DNA of 7,123 nucleotides from Lachnospiraceae bacterium (GCA_009774145.1 VSND01000118.1:1-7123), one strand, 5' to 3'; shown: positions 1 to 5,620, numbered from the stretch's first letter. Program-made: numbers and translations. The notes: generated by a model from the letters alone, not told the origin.

Positions 1-378
1 AACCTTATTTTGCGATCAAATATCAGCGTCTCTCCAGGCGACGCGGCAAGAAAAAAGCGATCATTGCTATTGCAAGGCCGCTTCAACGCTCGGACTGTGA
101 CTAAACGCAAGTATCCGGGTTCTGCGCCTGTTCCGGTGGAGCCAGCCTTGCCCCACCTATGGCATGGACCTGTTCGCTCGCTCAGTTTTACAAAGACTGT
201 ATTCTCTGAAATCCGAGGTCATGGCGGGTCTGTCACACAGCGCGTTCCCCTTCGTATCCGGGTGTCTTTTTATTCAATTTTCAATCTGCATGAGGCTTGT
301 CTGAACCTCGGGTCACTGTGACCCGAAGTGTTTTGCCTCTCATAAGCCATTTCATTTTCCGGTCTAAATCGGTACGCC
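1..378. other. Gene-free stretch left of the sigma gene
   Basis: I see no supportable gene here. The only long open frame (10-321, plus) opens with TTG, has no Shine-Dalgarno sequence and gives a low-complexity basic product without recognisable motifs. The stretch holds a 10-bp direct repeat GTATCCGGGT (111-120 and 254-263) and one strong hairpin at 308-326, described separately. In Tn916-type elements the excisionase and integrase genes lie beyond the Orf7-like sigma gene, so this is probably the spacer between the sigma gene and that recombination module. The spacer role is inference, because neither gene is visible. Confidence 0.5.
308..326. repeat. Hairpin of the TCGGG/CCCGA family, copy 1
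   Basis: A perfect 8-bp stem (TCGGGTCA, CTG loop, TGACCCGA) lies between the sigma stop codon and the left window edge. No T-run follows on either strand, so it does not look like a rho-independent terminator. The same TTCGGG...CCCGAA stem core recurs at 875-897 and 7014-7035. Confidence 0.55.
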
Positions 379-801
379 TTACAAAGAATTTTTCAAAATT
401 TTTTCTAAGCGCCGCAGACCTCGCTCGATTGCGACACGAACCACTTTTTCATGGACGCCCTCTGCCCGAACAATGTCCTGTTTGGTCATGCCGAGAATGA
501 AATGAGCATAAATCCGTTTTGCCTGTTTGTCCGGCAGACTGGAAATCGCTGCGTGAAGCTCCTGCATCGTCACTTTCCGCTCATACAGTTCATGGGGAGA
601 TAAGGCAACAAAGACAGCTTCATGCTCCAGCCCGTCATCCCGATCAAGGGAATAGTAGGCTTTGTGGCGGTATGTACGCAGCCGATAAGCAGCCTCTTTA
701 CGATCAAACTCTTTGAACATTTCTGCAACTTCTTCCGATACTTCCATGAAGCAATCCGATGTATAGAATGGGTAATAGTCCCGCAAATTGATAATAGCCA
801 T
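379..801 (-). CDS. ICE-borne sigma-70-like factor, Tn916 Orf7-type
   Basis: A 140-residue protein with an acidic/aromatic N-terminal part (residues 1-70, including YYSLDRDDGLEHEA at 49-62) and a C-terminal helix-turn-helix at about 84-135 (LPDKQAKRIYAHFILGMTK, then EKVVRVAIERGLRRLEKIL). The C-terminal part matches sigma-70 region 4, and no region 2 is evident. Short proteins of this kind sit between the regulatory cargo and xis/int in Tn916-like elements, where they help drive expression of the recombination and transfer genes. The start at 801 is chosen because GGAGG lies 5 nt upstream of that ATG. An in-frame ATG at 888 has no ribosome binding site and would add 29 residues unlike the family. 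The gene is transcribed away from the XRE regulator, the Orf7/Orf9 arrangement of Tn916, but here about 5 kb of cargo separates the two. The class is well supported; its exact targets are unknown. Confidence 0.85.
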   Translation of the reverse strand: MAIINLRDYYPFYTSDCFMEVSEEVAEMFKEFDRKEAAYRLRTYRHKAYYSLDRDDGLEHEAVFVALSPHELYERKVTMQELHAAISSLPDKQAKRIYAHFILGMTKQDIVRAEGVHEKVVRVAIERGLRRLEKILKNSL

Positions 802-874
802 ATTGACCTCCGTTTCGGTTGTTGGTTGACGAGTGACCGAAACGAAGGCGGCGGGGAGCGGCACCGGGGAATGA

Positions 875-897
875 CTTCGGGCCAACATGACCCGAAG
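875..897. repeat. Hairpin repeat CTTCGGG...CCCGAAG, copy 2
   Basis: A 7-bp perfect stem, CTTCGGG (875-881) with CCCGAAG (891-897), and loop CCAACATGA. From 875 to 896 it matches 7014-7035 at 21 of 22 positions in the same orientation, with the single difference next to the right arm. It lies 70 nt upstream of the sigma start. The function is unknown; a protein-binding or replication/transfer-related element shared across the ICE is possible. Confidence 0.6.
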
Positions 898-1018
898 CTA
901 ACCCATAAGAACGCAAAAGCGCCCGGGCGGCATGAAGCCACACGGACGCATGAAATGACATGATAGTTAAGGTTCCAACAAATTTCGCATACATAGCCGG
1001 AATACCCCGGAGGGGGAG

Positions 1019-1078
1019 CTACGCTTTTTTTAGCTGGTGCAGGTCATGGGGACTGTGAAAAAAGGCAAAAATAGACAC
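1019..1078 (-). CDS. Possible 19-residue leader peptide before sigma gene
   Basis: An open frame starting with GTG (1078-1076) encodes MSIFAFFHSPHDLHQLKKA and stops at TAG (1021-1019). AGGAGG (1088-1093) lies 9 nt upstream, an ideal spacing, but the GTG is the last triplet of the 3' arm of a 10-bp hairpin and the AGGAGG sits in its loop. A short frame with an ideal ribosome binding site inside a switchable hairpin, upstream of a regulatory gene, is the layout of translational leader or attenuator peptides. No family was recognised. It could be chance, though the strength of the ribosome binding site argues against that. Confidence 0.45.
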   Translation of the reverse strand: MSIFAFFHSPHDLHQLKKA

Positions 1079-1241
1079 GGCGGCAATCCTCCTATATGCC
1101 GCCGTGGATTTACACGGTGTTAGGTCGTCGTTGGTTTAGGGGGGAGCGAAAAGAAACGGCGGCTCTGATTTCTCAAAGCCGCCGTTTCATAGGCGCGAGA
1201 ATGTGTCTGCTTTACGACGGCTTTTTTTCTTTTGCCGTCGT
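1076..1241 (-). promoter_or_regulatory. Structured leader: three related GC-rich hairpins
   Basis: Reading the minus strand 5' to 3', three hairpins follow the permease 2 stop. C pairs 1241-1234 with 1221-1214 (ACGACGGC/GCCGTCGT, 8 bp). B pairs 1188-1177 with 1164-1153 (12 bp, core ACGGCGGC/GCCGCCGT). A pairs 1106-1097 with 1085-1076 (10 bp, same core). B is followed by TTTCTTTT-like sequence and A by CTATTTTTGCCTTTTTT, so both could terminate minus-strand transcription. Because B and A share their arms, the downstream arm of B can pair with the upstream arm of A over 8 bp. That would dissolve both hairpins and free the leader-peptide start. This is a candidate attenuator or riboregulator between the cargo and the sigma gene. 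The pairings are read directly; the regulatory role is inference. Confidence 0.55.
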
Positions 1242-1248
1242 CCGGCAG

Positions 1249-2004
1249 TTAATTTTCTATTTTTTTCTTATGAGAAAAGACAATCAATCCAACCAGAAAC
1301 AGAACAATAAAGCAAAGTACAATGCTAATACATCCGCCAATGGTGGCCGATATAGGCACCTCATAGTAAGTGGATTTATCCGAGAAGAACATAGACACAC
1401 GATATGCAAAGCTACCCGGAATGACAAAGCCTCTTTCTGAACCGATGAACAGGCAAGATACAAAGCCATATATAACTCCGACAACGCTTGTTACAATAAT
1501 ATTGCGGCTCAGATTGATAACGATTGCCCCTAAACAGGTCGTTACAAAAACGACAACACCGGCTTCAATTCCAAACCCGATTGCCAGCTTGAGGAACAGG
1601 GAAATACCGCCGGTCAACCTGCCAGCTCCATTGAGTATCGCCACCAATAGGCCAAATGCGATAAATAAGACAGCCGCAAAACAGATGCCGATAACGACGC
1701 TGACAGTAACTTTCGATAGAAAGAGCTTCTTCTTTGAAAACCCGTAGGTAATCCAGTTGATGTAAGTTTTGTTTTTGTATTCCTGATAAAACAGCGAACC
1801 AATCAAAATGAAGAGCACCATTGGGAAGAACATGGAAAACTGGTTATTCATAAAGAAGAACAGGTCAGCAAGTGATTTTGTGCTACTGTTGAAAATTGCT
1901 CCTGCTCCGCCGGTAATGATGGGAAGAAGCGACAACAGCAGAAGAAATACCATAAACCATTCCCGCTTCAACTTGTAAAACTCATTTTTAATCAACACTC
2001 CCAT
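1249..2004 (-). CDS. ABC-2 permease 2, lantibiotic immunity type (LanE-like)
   Basis: A 251-residue integral membrane protein with about six predicted helices (roughly 16-36, 56-74, 97-124, 133-163, 168-188, 218-243) and a basic C-terminal tail (SHKKKIEN). Between helices 2 and 3 it has the ABC-2 export signature region (FYQEYKNKTYINWITYGFSKKKLFLSK), which contacts the ATPase. Its length fits the LanE/LanG/BcrB permease group (about 250 aa). The start overlaps the ATPase 2 stop in a TAATG junction, with GGAGG 7 nt before the ATG, implying translational coupling and a shared complex. It probably exports or expels a membrane-acting peptide from the cytoplasmic membrane. LanFEG systems usually have two permeases; only one follows this ATPase, so it may act as a homodimer. 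The substrate cannot be read from the sequence. Confidence 0.85.
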   Translation of the reverse strand: MGVLIKNEFYKLKREWFMVFLLLLSLLPIITGGAGAIFNSSTKSLADLFFFMNNQFSMFFPMVLFILIGSLFYQEYKNKTYINWITYGFSKKKLFLSKVTVSVVIGICFAAVLFIAFGLLVAILNGAGRLTGGISLFLKLAIGFGIEAGVVVFVTTCLGAIVINLSRNIIVTSVVGVIYGFVSCLFIGSERGFVIPGSFAYRVSMFFSDKSTYYEVPISATIGGCISIVLCFIVLFLVGLIVFSHKKKIEN

Positions 2005-2693
2005 TATGCTTCCTCCCTCTGGCCGGAAGTCATAATATCCTCATACAGGGCTTCCAGTTCCTTTTCGTTATAGTCGTTTTCTACAATCTTGATGATTTTT
2101 CCGTCACGAATGAAAATAAGAACATCCGTGACAGCAGCAATCTCCGTCAGATTATGGCTTGATACCAAAATACAGTGTTGGGGAGATTTTAAGCGTTCTT
2201 TCAGAAGCAGCCGGATTTCCTTTATCCCCATCGGATCAAGACCGTTGGCAGGTTCGTCCAGCAGTAAATATTGAACATCGCCTAAAAAGGCGCGAGCAAT
2301 TCCCAGTCGTTGGCGCATCCCCAAAGAAAGTTGAGAGAACAGCTTTTTTCGGGCATCCAGCAAGTTCACTTGTTTGAGCGCCACTTCGATGTTTGGTCTT
2401 TTCAGACCTAAATATTGTGCGTGGAGCTTCAAATTTTCCTCTACGGTGAGCCGGGGGTAAAAAGCCGGGTATTCAATCAAACTTCCAAAACATCTACTGG
2501 AAACGGGCTGTCCATCAGAGAGGATTTCTCCCGAAAAGGCAGTCAGACCCAGCATGGACTTAAACAGTGTTGTTTTACCGGCTCCGTTTGGCCCCAGTAC
2601 ACCATAGATTTTTCCTTGCTCTAAAGTCAAGTTGATGTTGGACAGCAATGCGGTATTTCCAACATTCAAATTTACATTTTTGATTTGCAGCAT
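2004..2693 (-). CDS. ABC ATPase 2, lantibiotic immunity type (LanF/BcrA-like)
   Basis: A 229-residue nucleotide-binding subunit with all key motifs intact: Walker A GPNGAGKT (34-41), signature LSLGM (122-126), Walker B LLLDEP with catalytic Glu147, and switch His180 in SSHNL. The Q-loop position reads SLIEYPAFYP (Glu74). Glu in place of Gln is the E-loop typical of lantibiotic immunity ATPases (LanF), which supports this subfamily over a general drug exporter. GGAGG lies 6 nt before the ATG. It is the second gene of the unit headed by the 57-aa protein and is coupled to permease 2 by a 1-nt overlap. With that permease it would use ATP to remove a cationic or lipid II-binding peptide from the membrane. 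The motifs are seen directly; substrate class is inferred from family and context. Confidence 0.9.
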   Translation of the reverse strand: MLQIKNVNLNVGNTALLSNINLTLEQGKIYGVLGPNGAGKTTLFKSMLGLTAFSGEILSDGQPVSSRCFGSLIEYPAFYPRLTVEENLKLHAQYLGLKRPNIEVALKQVNLLDARKKLFSQLSLGMRQRLGIARAFLGDVQYLLLDEPANGLDPMGIKEIRLLLKERLKSPQHCILVSSHNLTEIAAVTDVLIFIRDGKIIKIVENDYNEKELEALYEDIMTSGQREEA

Positions 2694-2705
2694 GAAATAC
2701 CTCCG

Positions 2706-2879
2706 TTATTGAAAAAAGATGAAAAGCAAAAAGGCCACAGCATAAATCAAAAATGAAATACCAATGGGTTTTGATCTCTGTTTTAGTCCTTTTAGTCCAT
2801 CGCTCAATACGCCATGCAAGGCCGTGAGCAGGCACACCGCCAAAGCGATGATAGAAACCACTAAAGCTACTTTAACCAT
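2706..2879 (-). CDS. 57-aa two-helix membrane protein, unrecognised
   Basis: A small protein (starting MVKVALVVSIIALAVC) with two hydrophobic segments, about residues 3-21 and 38-56. A basic linker (LKGLKQRSKP, 29-38) joins them, and the C-terminus (FLLFIFFQ) is extremely hydrophobic. I do not recognise the family. The start at 2879 has AGGAGG 9 nt upstream. An in-frame ATG at 2903 lies on the far side of that ribosome binding site and probably upstream of the transcription start. It is the first gene after a terminator and a regulated promoter and is followed 12 nt later by ATPase 2, so it is co-expressed with the efflux pump. Plausible roles are an accessory subunit of the single-permease ABC complex, a membrane-anchored immunity or target-shielding peptide, or a feedback partner of the kinase. 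All three are inference. Confidence 0.7.
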   Translation of the reverse strand: MVKVALVVSIIALAVCLLTALHGVLSDGLKGLKQRSKPIGISFLIYAVAFLLFIFFQ

Positions 2880-2903
2880 TTGTTTATACCTCCTATGGCT
2901 CAT

Positions 2904-2957
2904 ACTTTACCAAAGAGGTTTAAGATTTGTTTGAGAAAAGTCTAAGGAAAGTCTAAG
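2904..2957 (-). promoter_or_regulatory. Regulated promoter with four 11-nt activator repeats
   Basis: On the minus strand four consecutive 11-nt units run from 2957 to 2914: CTTAGACTTTC, CTTAGACTTTT, CTCAAACAAAT and CTTAAACCTCT (consensus CTYARAC-n4). They are followed by TTGG and a putative extended -10, TGG-TAAAGT (2909-2904). No -35 consensus is present; the repeats occupy that region, as at activator-dependent OmpR/PhoB-type promoters. Unit starts lie 48, 37, 26 and 15 nt from the -10. The predicted transcript start is near 2897, leaving a short leader with AGGAGG at 2889-2894. This promoter would drive the 57-aa gene, ATPase 2 and permease 2. Confidence 0.7.
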
Positions 2958-2961
2958 GATG

Positions 2962-2988
2962 AAAAAAGAGCCGCCGAAGCAGCCCTTT
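2962..2988 (-). terminator. UUCG-capped terminator after the histidine kinase
   Basis: On the minus strand a 10-bp stem (AAAGGGCTGC with GCGGCTCTTT, including two G-U pairs) closes on a TTCG tetraloop and runs into TTTTTT. The stem begins at the kinase TAA codon. This is a good rho-independent terminator. It would stop transcripts from the regulator/ABC 1/kinase unit just before the next regulated promoter. Confidence 0.8.
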
Positions 2989-3889
2989 AGGAATTGACAA
3001 TGGGAAACACGACTTGAATTGCAAAGATACCGTTTTGCAAGGAAGCGACAATTTGCCCGCCCATGCGGGTCACAAGTCTTTGAGCGATTGCCAATCCCAG
3101 CCCGGTTGTCTTTTTTGTTCGTGACTGGTCGGTGGTGTAAAAACGGTCAAACAAATGAGGAATATCTTCTTGCTGAATACTGCTCGACGCATTTTTAATG
3201 GTTATGACCGTTTGAGCTTCTTCTATCGCTGCGGTGATTTGATAATTTCCCTCCCCGTGAACAAGTGCATTATAAACCACATTTGAGAAAATCCGGGTCA
3301 AGGCATCTGGATCGCCCCAAATGATAGCTGGTGGATTTGGGATAACGATATAGGGGACACATTTTTTCTGTTCAAAATCGCCGTAGTATGAGGCGACAAC
3401 ATCCCGAAGTACACTGTGTATATCCGTATTTCTACAATTCAATTTCAGTTCGTCGGCCTCAATCCTTGCAAATTCAAACAGTTGGTCGAGAAGCAGCTTT
3501 ACAGCGGAAATTCTTTCTCCCGCAATCGTCGCATATTCTTTTTGCTCCCCTGTTAAATCCTGTTCCTGTAAGAGCTGGATATAGCCATTTGCTGTTGCCA
3601 GCGGCGTTCGCAAGTCATGGGAAAGACTGGTAATGGTATCTCGGAACAGTGTATCGCTCCGTTCAATTTCCTGCCCCATGCTACGATATTTTTTCAGAAG
3701 ATGATTGATACTTGCAGCCAAATCCTGTATTGTCCCATCCGTTTTTTCCACCATAATTTCGGTTTGCGTATCACGGTCAATCAGAAAGTCAATCTGTTTT
3801 TTTACTTTCTGAACCAACTTTCGCTGATAAATCAGTTTCAGGGACAAAAACAGGGAAAGCATTGCAAGCAAGATACATAACACCATCAT
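2987..3889 (-). CDS. Sensor histidine kinase without extracellular domain
   Basis: A 300-residue kinase. A single N-terminal membrane helix (about 2-22) is followed directly by a HAMP-like/coiled region (23-85) and the phosphoacceptor motif SLSHDLRTPLA with His91. The ATP-binding domain has the N-box around Asn207 (FSNVVYNALVHG), the F-box FDRFY (247-251) and the G2 box TGLGLAI (262-268). The G1 box reads IKNASSS instead of DxGxG, a variation common in kinases of this Firmicute group. With no extracellular sensor domain it probably cannot bind a peptide itself and would rely on a membrane partner, most plausibly the adjacent ABC 1. The start at 3889 lies 7 nt after the permease 1 stop, with AGGCGG about 10 nt upstream; ATG at 3886 is an alternative. 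The cognate partner is the response regulator at 5621-6319. Confidence 0.92.
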   Translation of the reverse strand: MMVLCILLAMLSLFLSLKLIYQRKLVQKVKKQIDFLIDRDTQTEIMVEKTDGTIQDLAASINHLLKKYRSMGQEIERSDTLFRDTITSLSHDLRTPLATANGYIQLLQEQDLTGEQKEYATIAGERISAVKLLLDQLFEFARIEADELKLNCRNTDIHSVLRDVVASYYGDFEQKKCVPYIVIPNPPAIIWGDPDALTRIFSNVVYNALVHGEGNYQITAAIEEAQTVITIKNASSSIQQEDIPHLFDRFYTTDQSRTKKTTGLGLAIAQRLVTRMGGQIVASLQNGIFAIQVVFPIVNS

Positions 3890-3896
3890 GTAGCCA

Positions 3897-4661
3897 TCAC
3901 CGCCTTTCCAAATCGCGCAAGTCCAACCTTAGAAACAGGGAGAGCGAAATGGCTGTTGGTAAAAACAGATATACTACCAGTGTCAAACAAATGGGTATTA
4001 AATCCTCCCCAAAGGTATTGATCTGCAAGCTATGAGATAGCCCTACAACCCAATACTTGTAGAGCGAATAATCCATATCCAGTGCTGTACTTATCTTTGT
4101 GAGATATAAATACAAAACCCCCAGCATAAAAAATGCGGTAATCGTAACAATGATCCGATGCCGGAGCAGGTAACTTAACAAATTGAGAAATGCAGTGTAA
4201 CCTAAAAAGCACAGGCATTGAAACAAAAGAAAGACTCCGATTGCAGAAAACGAATACTTTATGTCATACCGGGATGCTCCCATCATCAGAATTGACAAAT
4301 ACGCAACACCAAAGCATACAAACAGAAAAAATAAAACGCCACCCCATGAGGCCAGCAGTTTTCCAAAGAATAGGTGTACTCTGCTTGTACCTTTAGAAAG
4401 TGTGATACTGTATGTGCCGGTATGAAAATCTTCTGTAAAGTACAGGCACAAAAAGAGCGTCAATGGAAAAATCAGACTGTAATCTGAAAACAGAAACTCC
4501 GTGAACGAAACCAGTGATATAACCGGAAGCATACCATTTACCGAATTGTGATAAAAGGTCAGGGCAAGCGCAAAGACAAAAAACGCAGCCAATACGAGGC
4601 AGGCCCAAAACAGGCGGCTTTTGCGGATACGGAACAACTCACTTTGCATCGTCTGAATCAC
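3897..4661 (-). CDS. ABC-2 permease 1, paired with degenerate ATPase
   Basis: A 254-residue membrane protein with about six predicted helices (18-36, 61-76, 104-128, 137-166, 170-188, 219-244). The ABC-2 coupling segment YFTEDFHTGTYSITLSKGTSR-like region lies at 74-94, and the C-terminus is charged (RLDLRDLERR). I chose GTG at 4661 because AGGAGG (4670-4675) lies exactly 8 nt upstream. An earlier in-frame GTG at 4670 overlaps that ribosome binding site, and ATG at 4649 is 20 nt away from it. The gene overlaps the 3' end of ATPase 1 by 23 nt, so the two are translationally coupled and probably form one complex. Given the partner ATPase's altered motifs and the neighbouring kinase, I infer a sensing or signalling rather than bulk-export role. 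A conventional immunity permease (LanE/LanG) remains possible. Confidence 0.82.
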   Translation of the reverse strand: MIQTMQSELFRIRKSRLFWACLVLAAFFVFALALTFYHNSVNGMLPVISLVSFTEFLFSDYSLIFPLTLFLCLYFTEDFHTGTYSITLSKGTSRVHLFFGKLLASWGGVLFFLFVCFGVAYLSILMMGASRYDIKYSFSAIGVFLLFQCLCFLGYTAFLNLLSYLLRHRIIVTITAFFMLGVLYLYLTKISTALDMDYSLYKYWVVGLSHSLQINTFGEDLIPICLTLVVYLFLPTAISLSLFLRLDLRDLERR

Positions 4662-5556
4662 TCTTTGCACCTCCTGTCATTTTCAAAAGATAGTCGGTCG
4701 GCTCCATACCGGCAAGCCAGATTTCTGATACCTCTATCCCGGAATGAACCAGCAGCGTATTGATTTCCCCGGATTGCTCATTACAATGAAAAATTCTAAT
4801 CAGGTCATGACCCAACACTTCAAAATCCGGGAACTGCTGGCTTAAAATCGTAATAGCCCGTTCTAATTGTGGAGTTCTTATCTTTATGCACCGCTGGCAG
4901 CTCTCTTTCAATTCCCCAGCCGTAAGCTCACAAAGCAGCTTTCCATCTGCCATTACGCCATATTTGGATGCAAGCCGGGAAAGCAGCGTATAATCCTGTC
5001 CAGAGATTAAAAGTGTGGTATGGTTGATTTCATGCAGATAGTTCAGAACAGAAAGCAGGTGTTCACATTCTCCCTTATCTAGCCCGGAAAAAGGATCGTC
5101 CAAAATTATCATATCTGGATTTCCCAAAAGGGCAACAGCCAAATTCACTAAACGCTGGGTCGATAATGGCAATCGCCGTACCGCCTTTTTCTCTTTCAGG
5201 TTCAAATGCAGTATATCTAAAATATGGATTTCTGTGGTTCCAAAAACGGAAGAAAAATAACGCAGCATATCAGCAGGTGACAGAGAGCCGATTGTCACAG
5301 GCTTTTGTGGTACAAACCCAATCCGGCGGCGCTCCTTCTGATAGTCTATATTGCCAAATAATTTGAGCGTACCAGCTTGAGGTCTAAGTGTACCTATAAT
5401 GGTTTGCAACAGTACAGATTTCCCGGCGTGATGGCCGCCATACAGTGCATAGATTTCTCCGCGTTTTACCTGAAACGCGATATTTTTAATTCCGTTTCCA
5501 TCCGGGAAAACATAGGTCAACCCGGCTGTTTCCAAAGCAGTCTCCAAAATAATCAT
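4639..5556 (-). CDS. ABC ATPase 1 with degenerate catalytic motifs
   Basis: An ATP-binding subunit of 305 residues from the ATG at 5556. The Walker A lysine and serine are kept, but His43 replaces the usual third Gly (GGHHAGKS, 40-47). The signature reads LPLST instead of LSGGQ (about 129-133). Walker B is MIILDDP, with Asp154 where the catalytic Glu belongs. The switch His is replaced in LISGQD (Gln187). The Q-loop Gln is present (FVPQKP). A C-terminal extension (about 215-290) resembles the accessory domain of BcrA-type ATPases. Weak or no ATP hydrolysis is inferred. Start choice: an in-frame ATG at 5604 lies inside the regulated promoter and has only a weak ribosome binding site. ATG 5556 abuts AAAGGGG, and TTG 5547 has that same AAAGGGG 9 nt upstream and may be the true start. 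It precedes and overlaps permease 1. Confidence 0.87.
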   Translation of the reverse strand: MIILETALETAGLTYVFPDGNGIKNIAFQVKRGEIYALYGGHHAGKSVLLQTIIGTLRPQAGTLKLFGNIDYQKERRRIGFVPQKPVTIGSLSPADMLRYFSSVFGTTEIHILDILHLNLKEKKAVRRLPLSTQRLVNLAVALLGNPDMIILDDPFSGLDKGECEHLLSVLNYLHEINHTTLLISGQDYTLLSRLASKYGVMADGKLLCELTAGELKESCQRCIKIRTPQLERAITILSQQFPDFEVLGHDLIRIFHCNEQSGEINTLLVHSGIEVSEIWLAGMEPTDYLLKMTGGAKSDSDDAK

Positions 5557-5575
5557 CCCCTTTCCATGCTGTCTT

Positions 5576-5618
5576 ATTGTAGCAGACTGGTGTGCAAACT
5601 TCATAAGATTTCTCTAAG
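5576..5618 (-). promoter_or_regulatory. Second regulated promoter, before ATPase 1
   Basis: On the minus strand two 11-nt units, CTTAGAGAAAT (5618-5608) and CTTATGAAGTT (5607-5597), precede an extended -10, TGC-TACAAT (TACAAT at 5581-5576). No -35 consensus is visible. The units start 37 and 26 nt upstream of the -10, the same distances as two of the four units at 2914-2957. The predicted start point near 5569 lies upstream of ATG 5556. The promoter would drive ATPase 1, permease 1 and the kinase in addition to read-through from the regulator gene, giving positive feedback if the regulator is the activator. Confidence 0.6.
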
Positions 5619-5620
5619 GA

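Noticed and set aside
10..321. 103-codon plus-strand open frame
   Set aside because: TTG start, no ribosome binding site, arginine/proline-rich composition without domains, and no operon context on that strand.
802..888. N-terminal extension of the sigma factor to an upstream ATG
   Set aside because: GGAGG at ideal spacing supports ATG 801; the extension contains repeat hairpin sequence and has no ribosome binding site.
704..994. 96-codon minus-strand frame overlapping the sigma gene start
   Set aside because: No Shine-Dalgarno sequence at an acceptable distance, and more than half of it overlaps or runs just upstream of the sigma gene in another frame. Its first part could be a second leader peptide, but I cannot support that.
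1214..1241. Hairpin C as the terminator of the pump unit
   Set aside because: The T-rich and A-rich stretch is in the loop. No T-run follows the stem on either strand.
1096..1440. 114-codon plus-strand frame across the permease 2 end
   Set aside because: Antisense shadow of a clear ABC-2 permease and the structured leader; no ribosome binding site or recognisable domain.
2880..2903. Longer start for the 57-aa protein at ATG 2903
   Set aside because: It would place the strong AGGAGG inside the gene, and it lies upstream of the predicted transcription start.
5557..5604. 16-residue longer N-terminus for ATPase 1
   Set aside because: The ATG at 5604 lies among the 11-nt repeats and upstream of a good extended -10. 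The extension reads unlike the start of an ABC ATPase.
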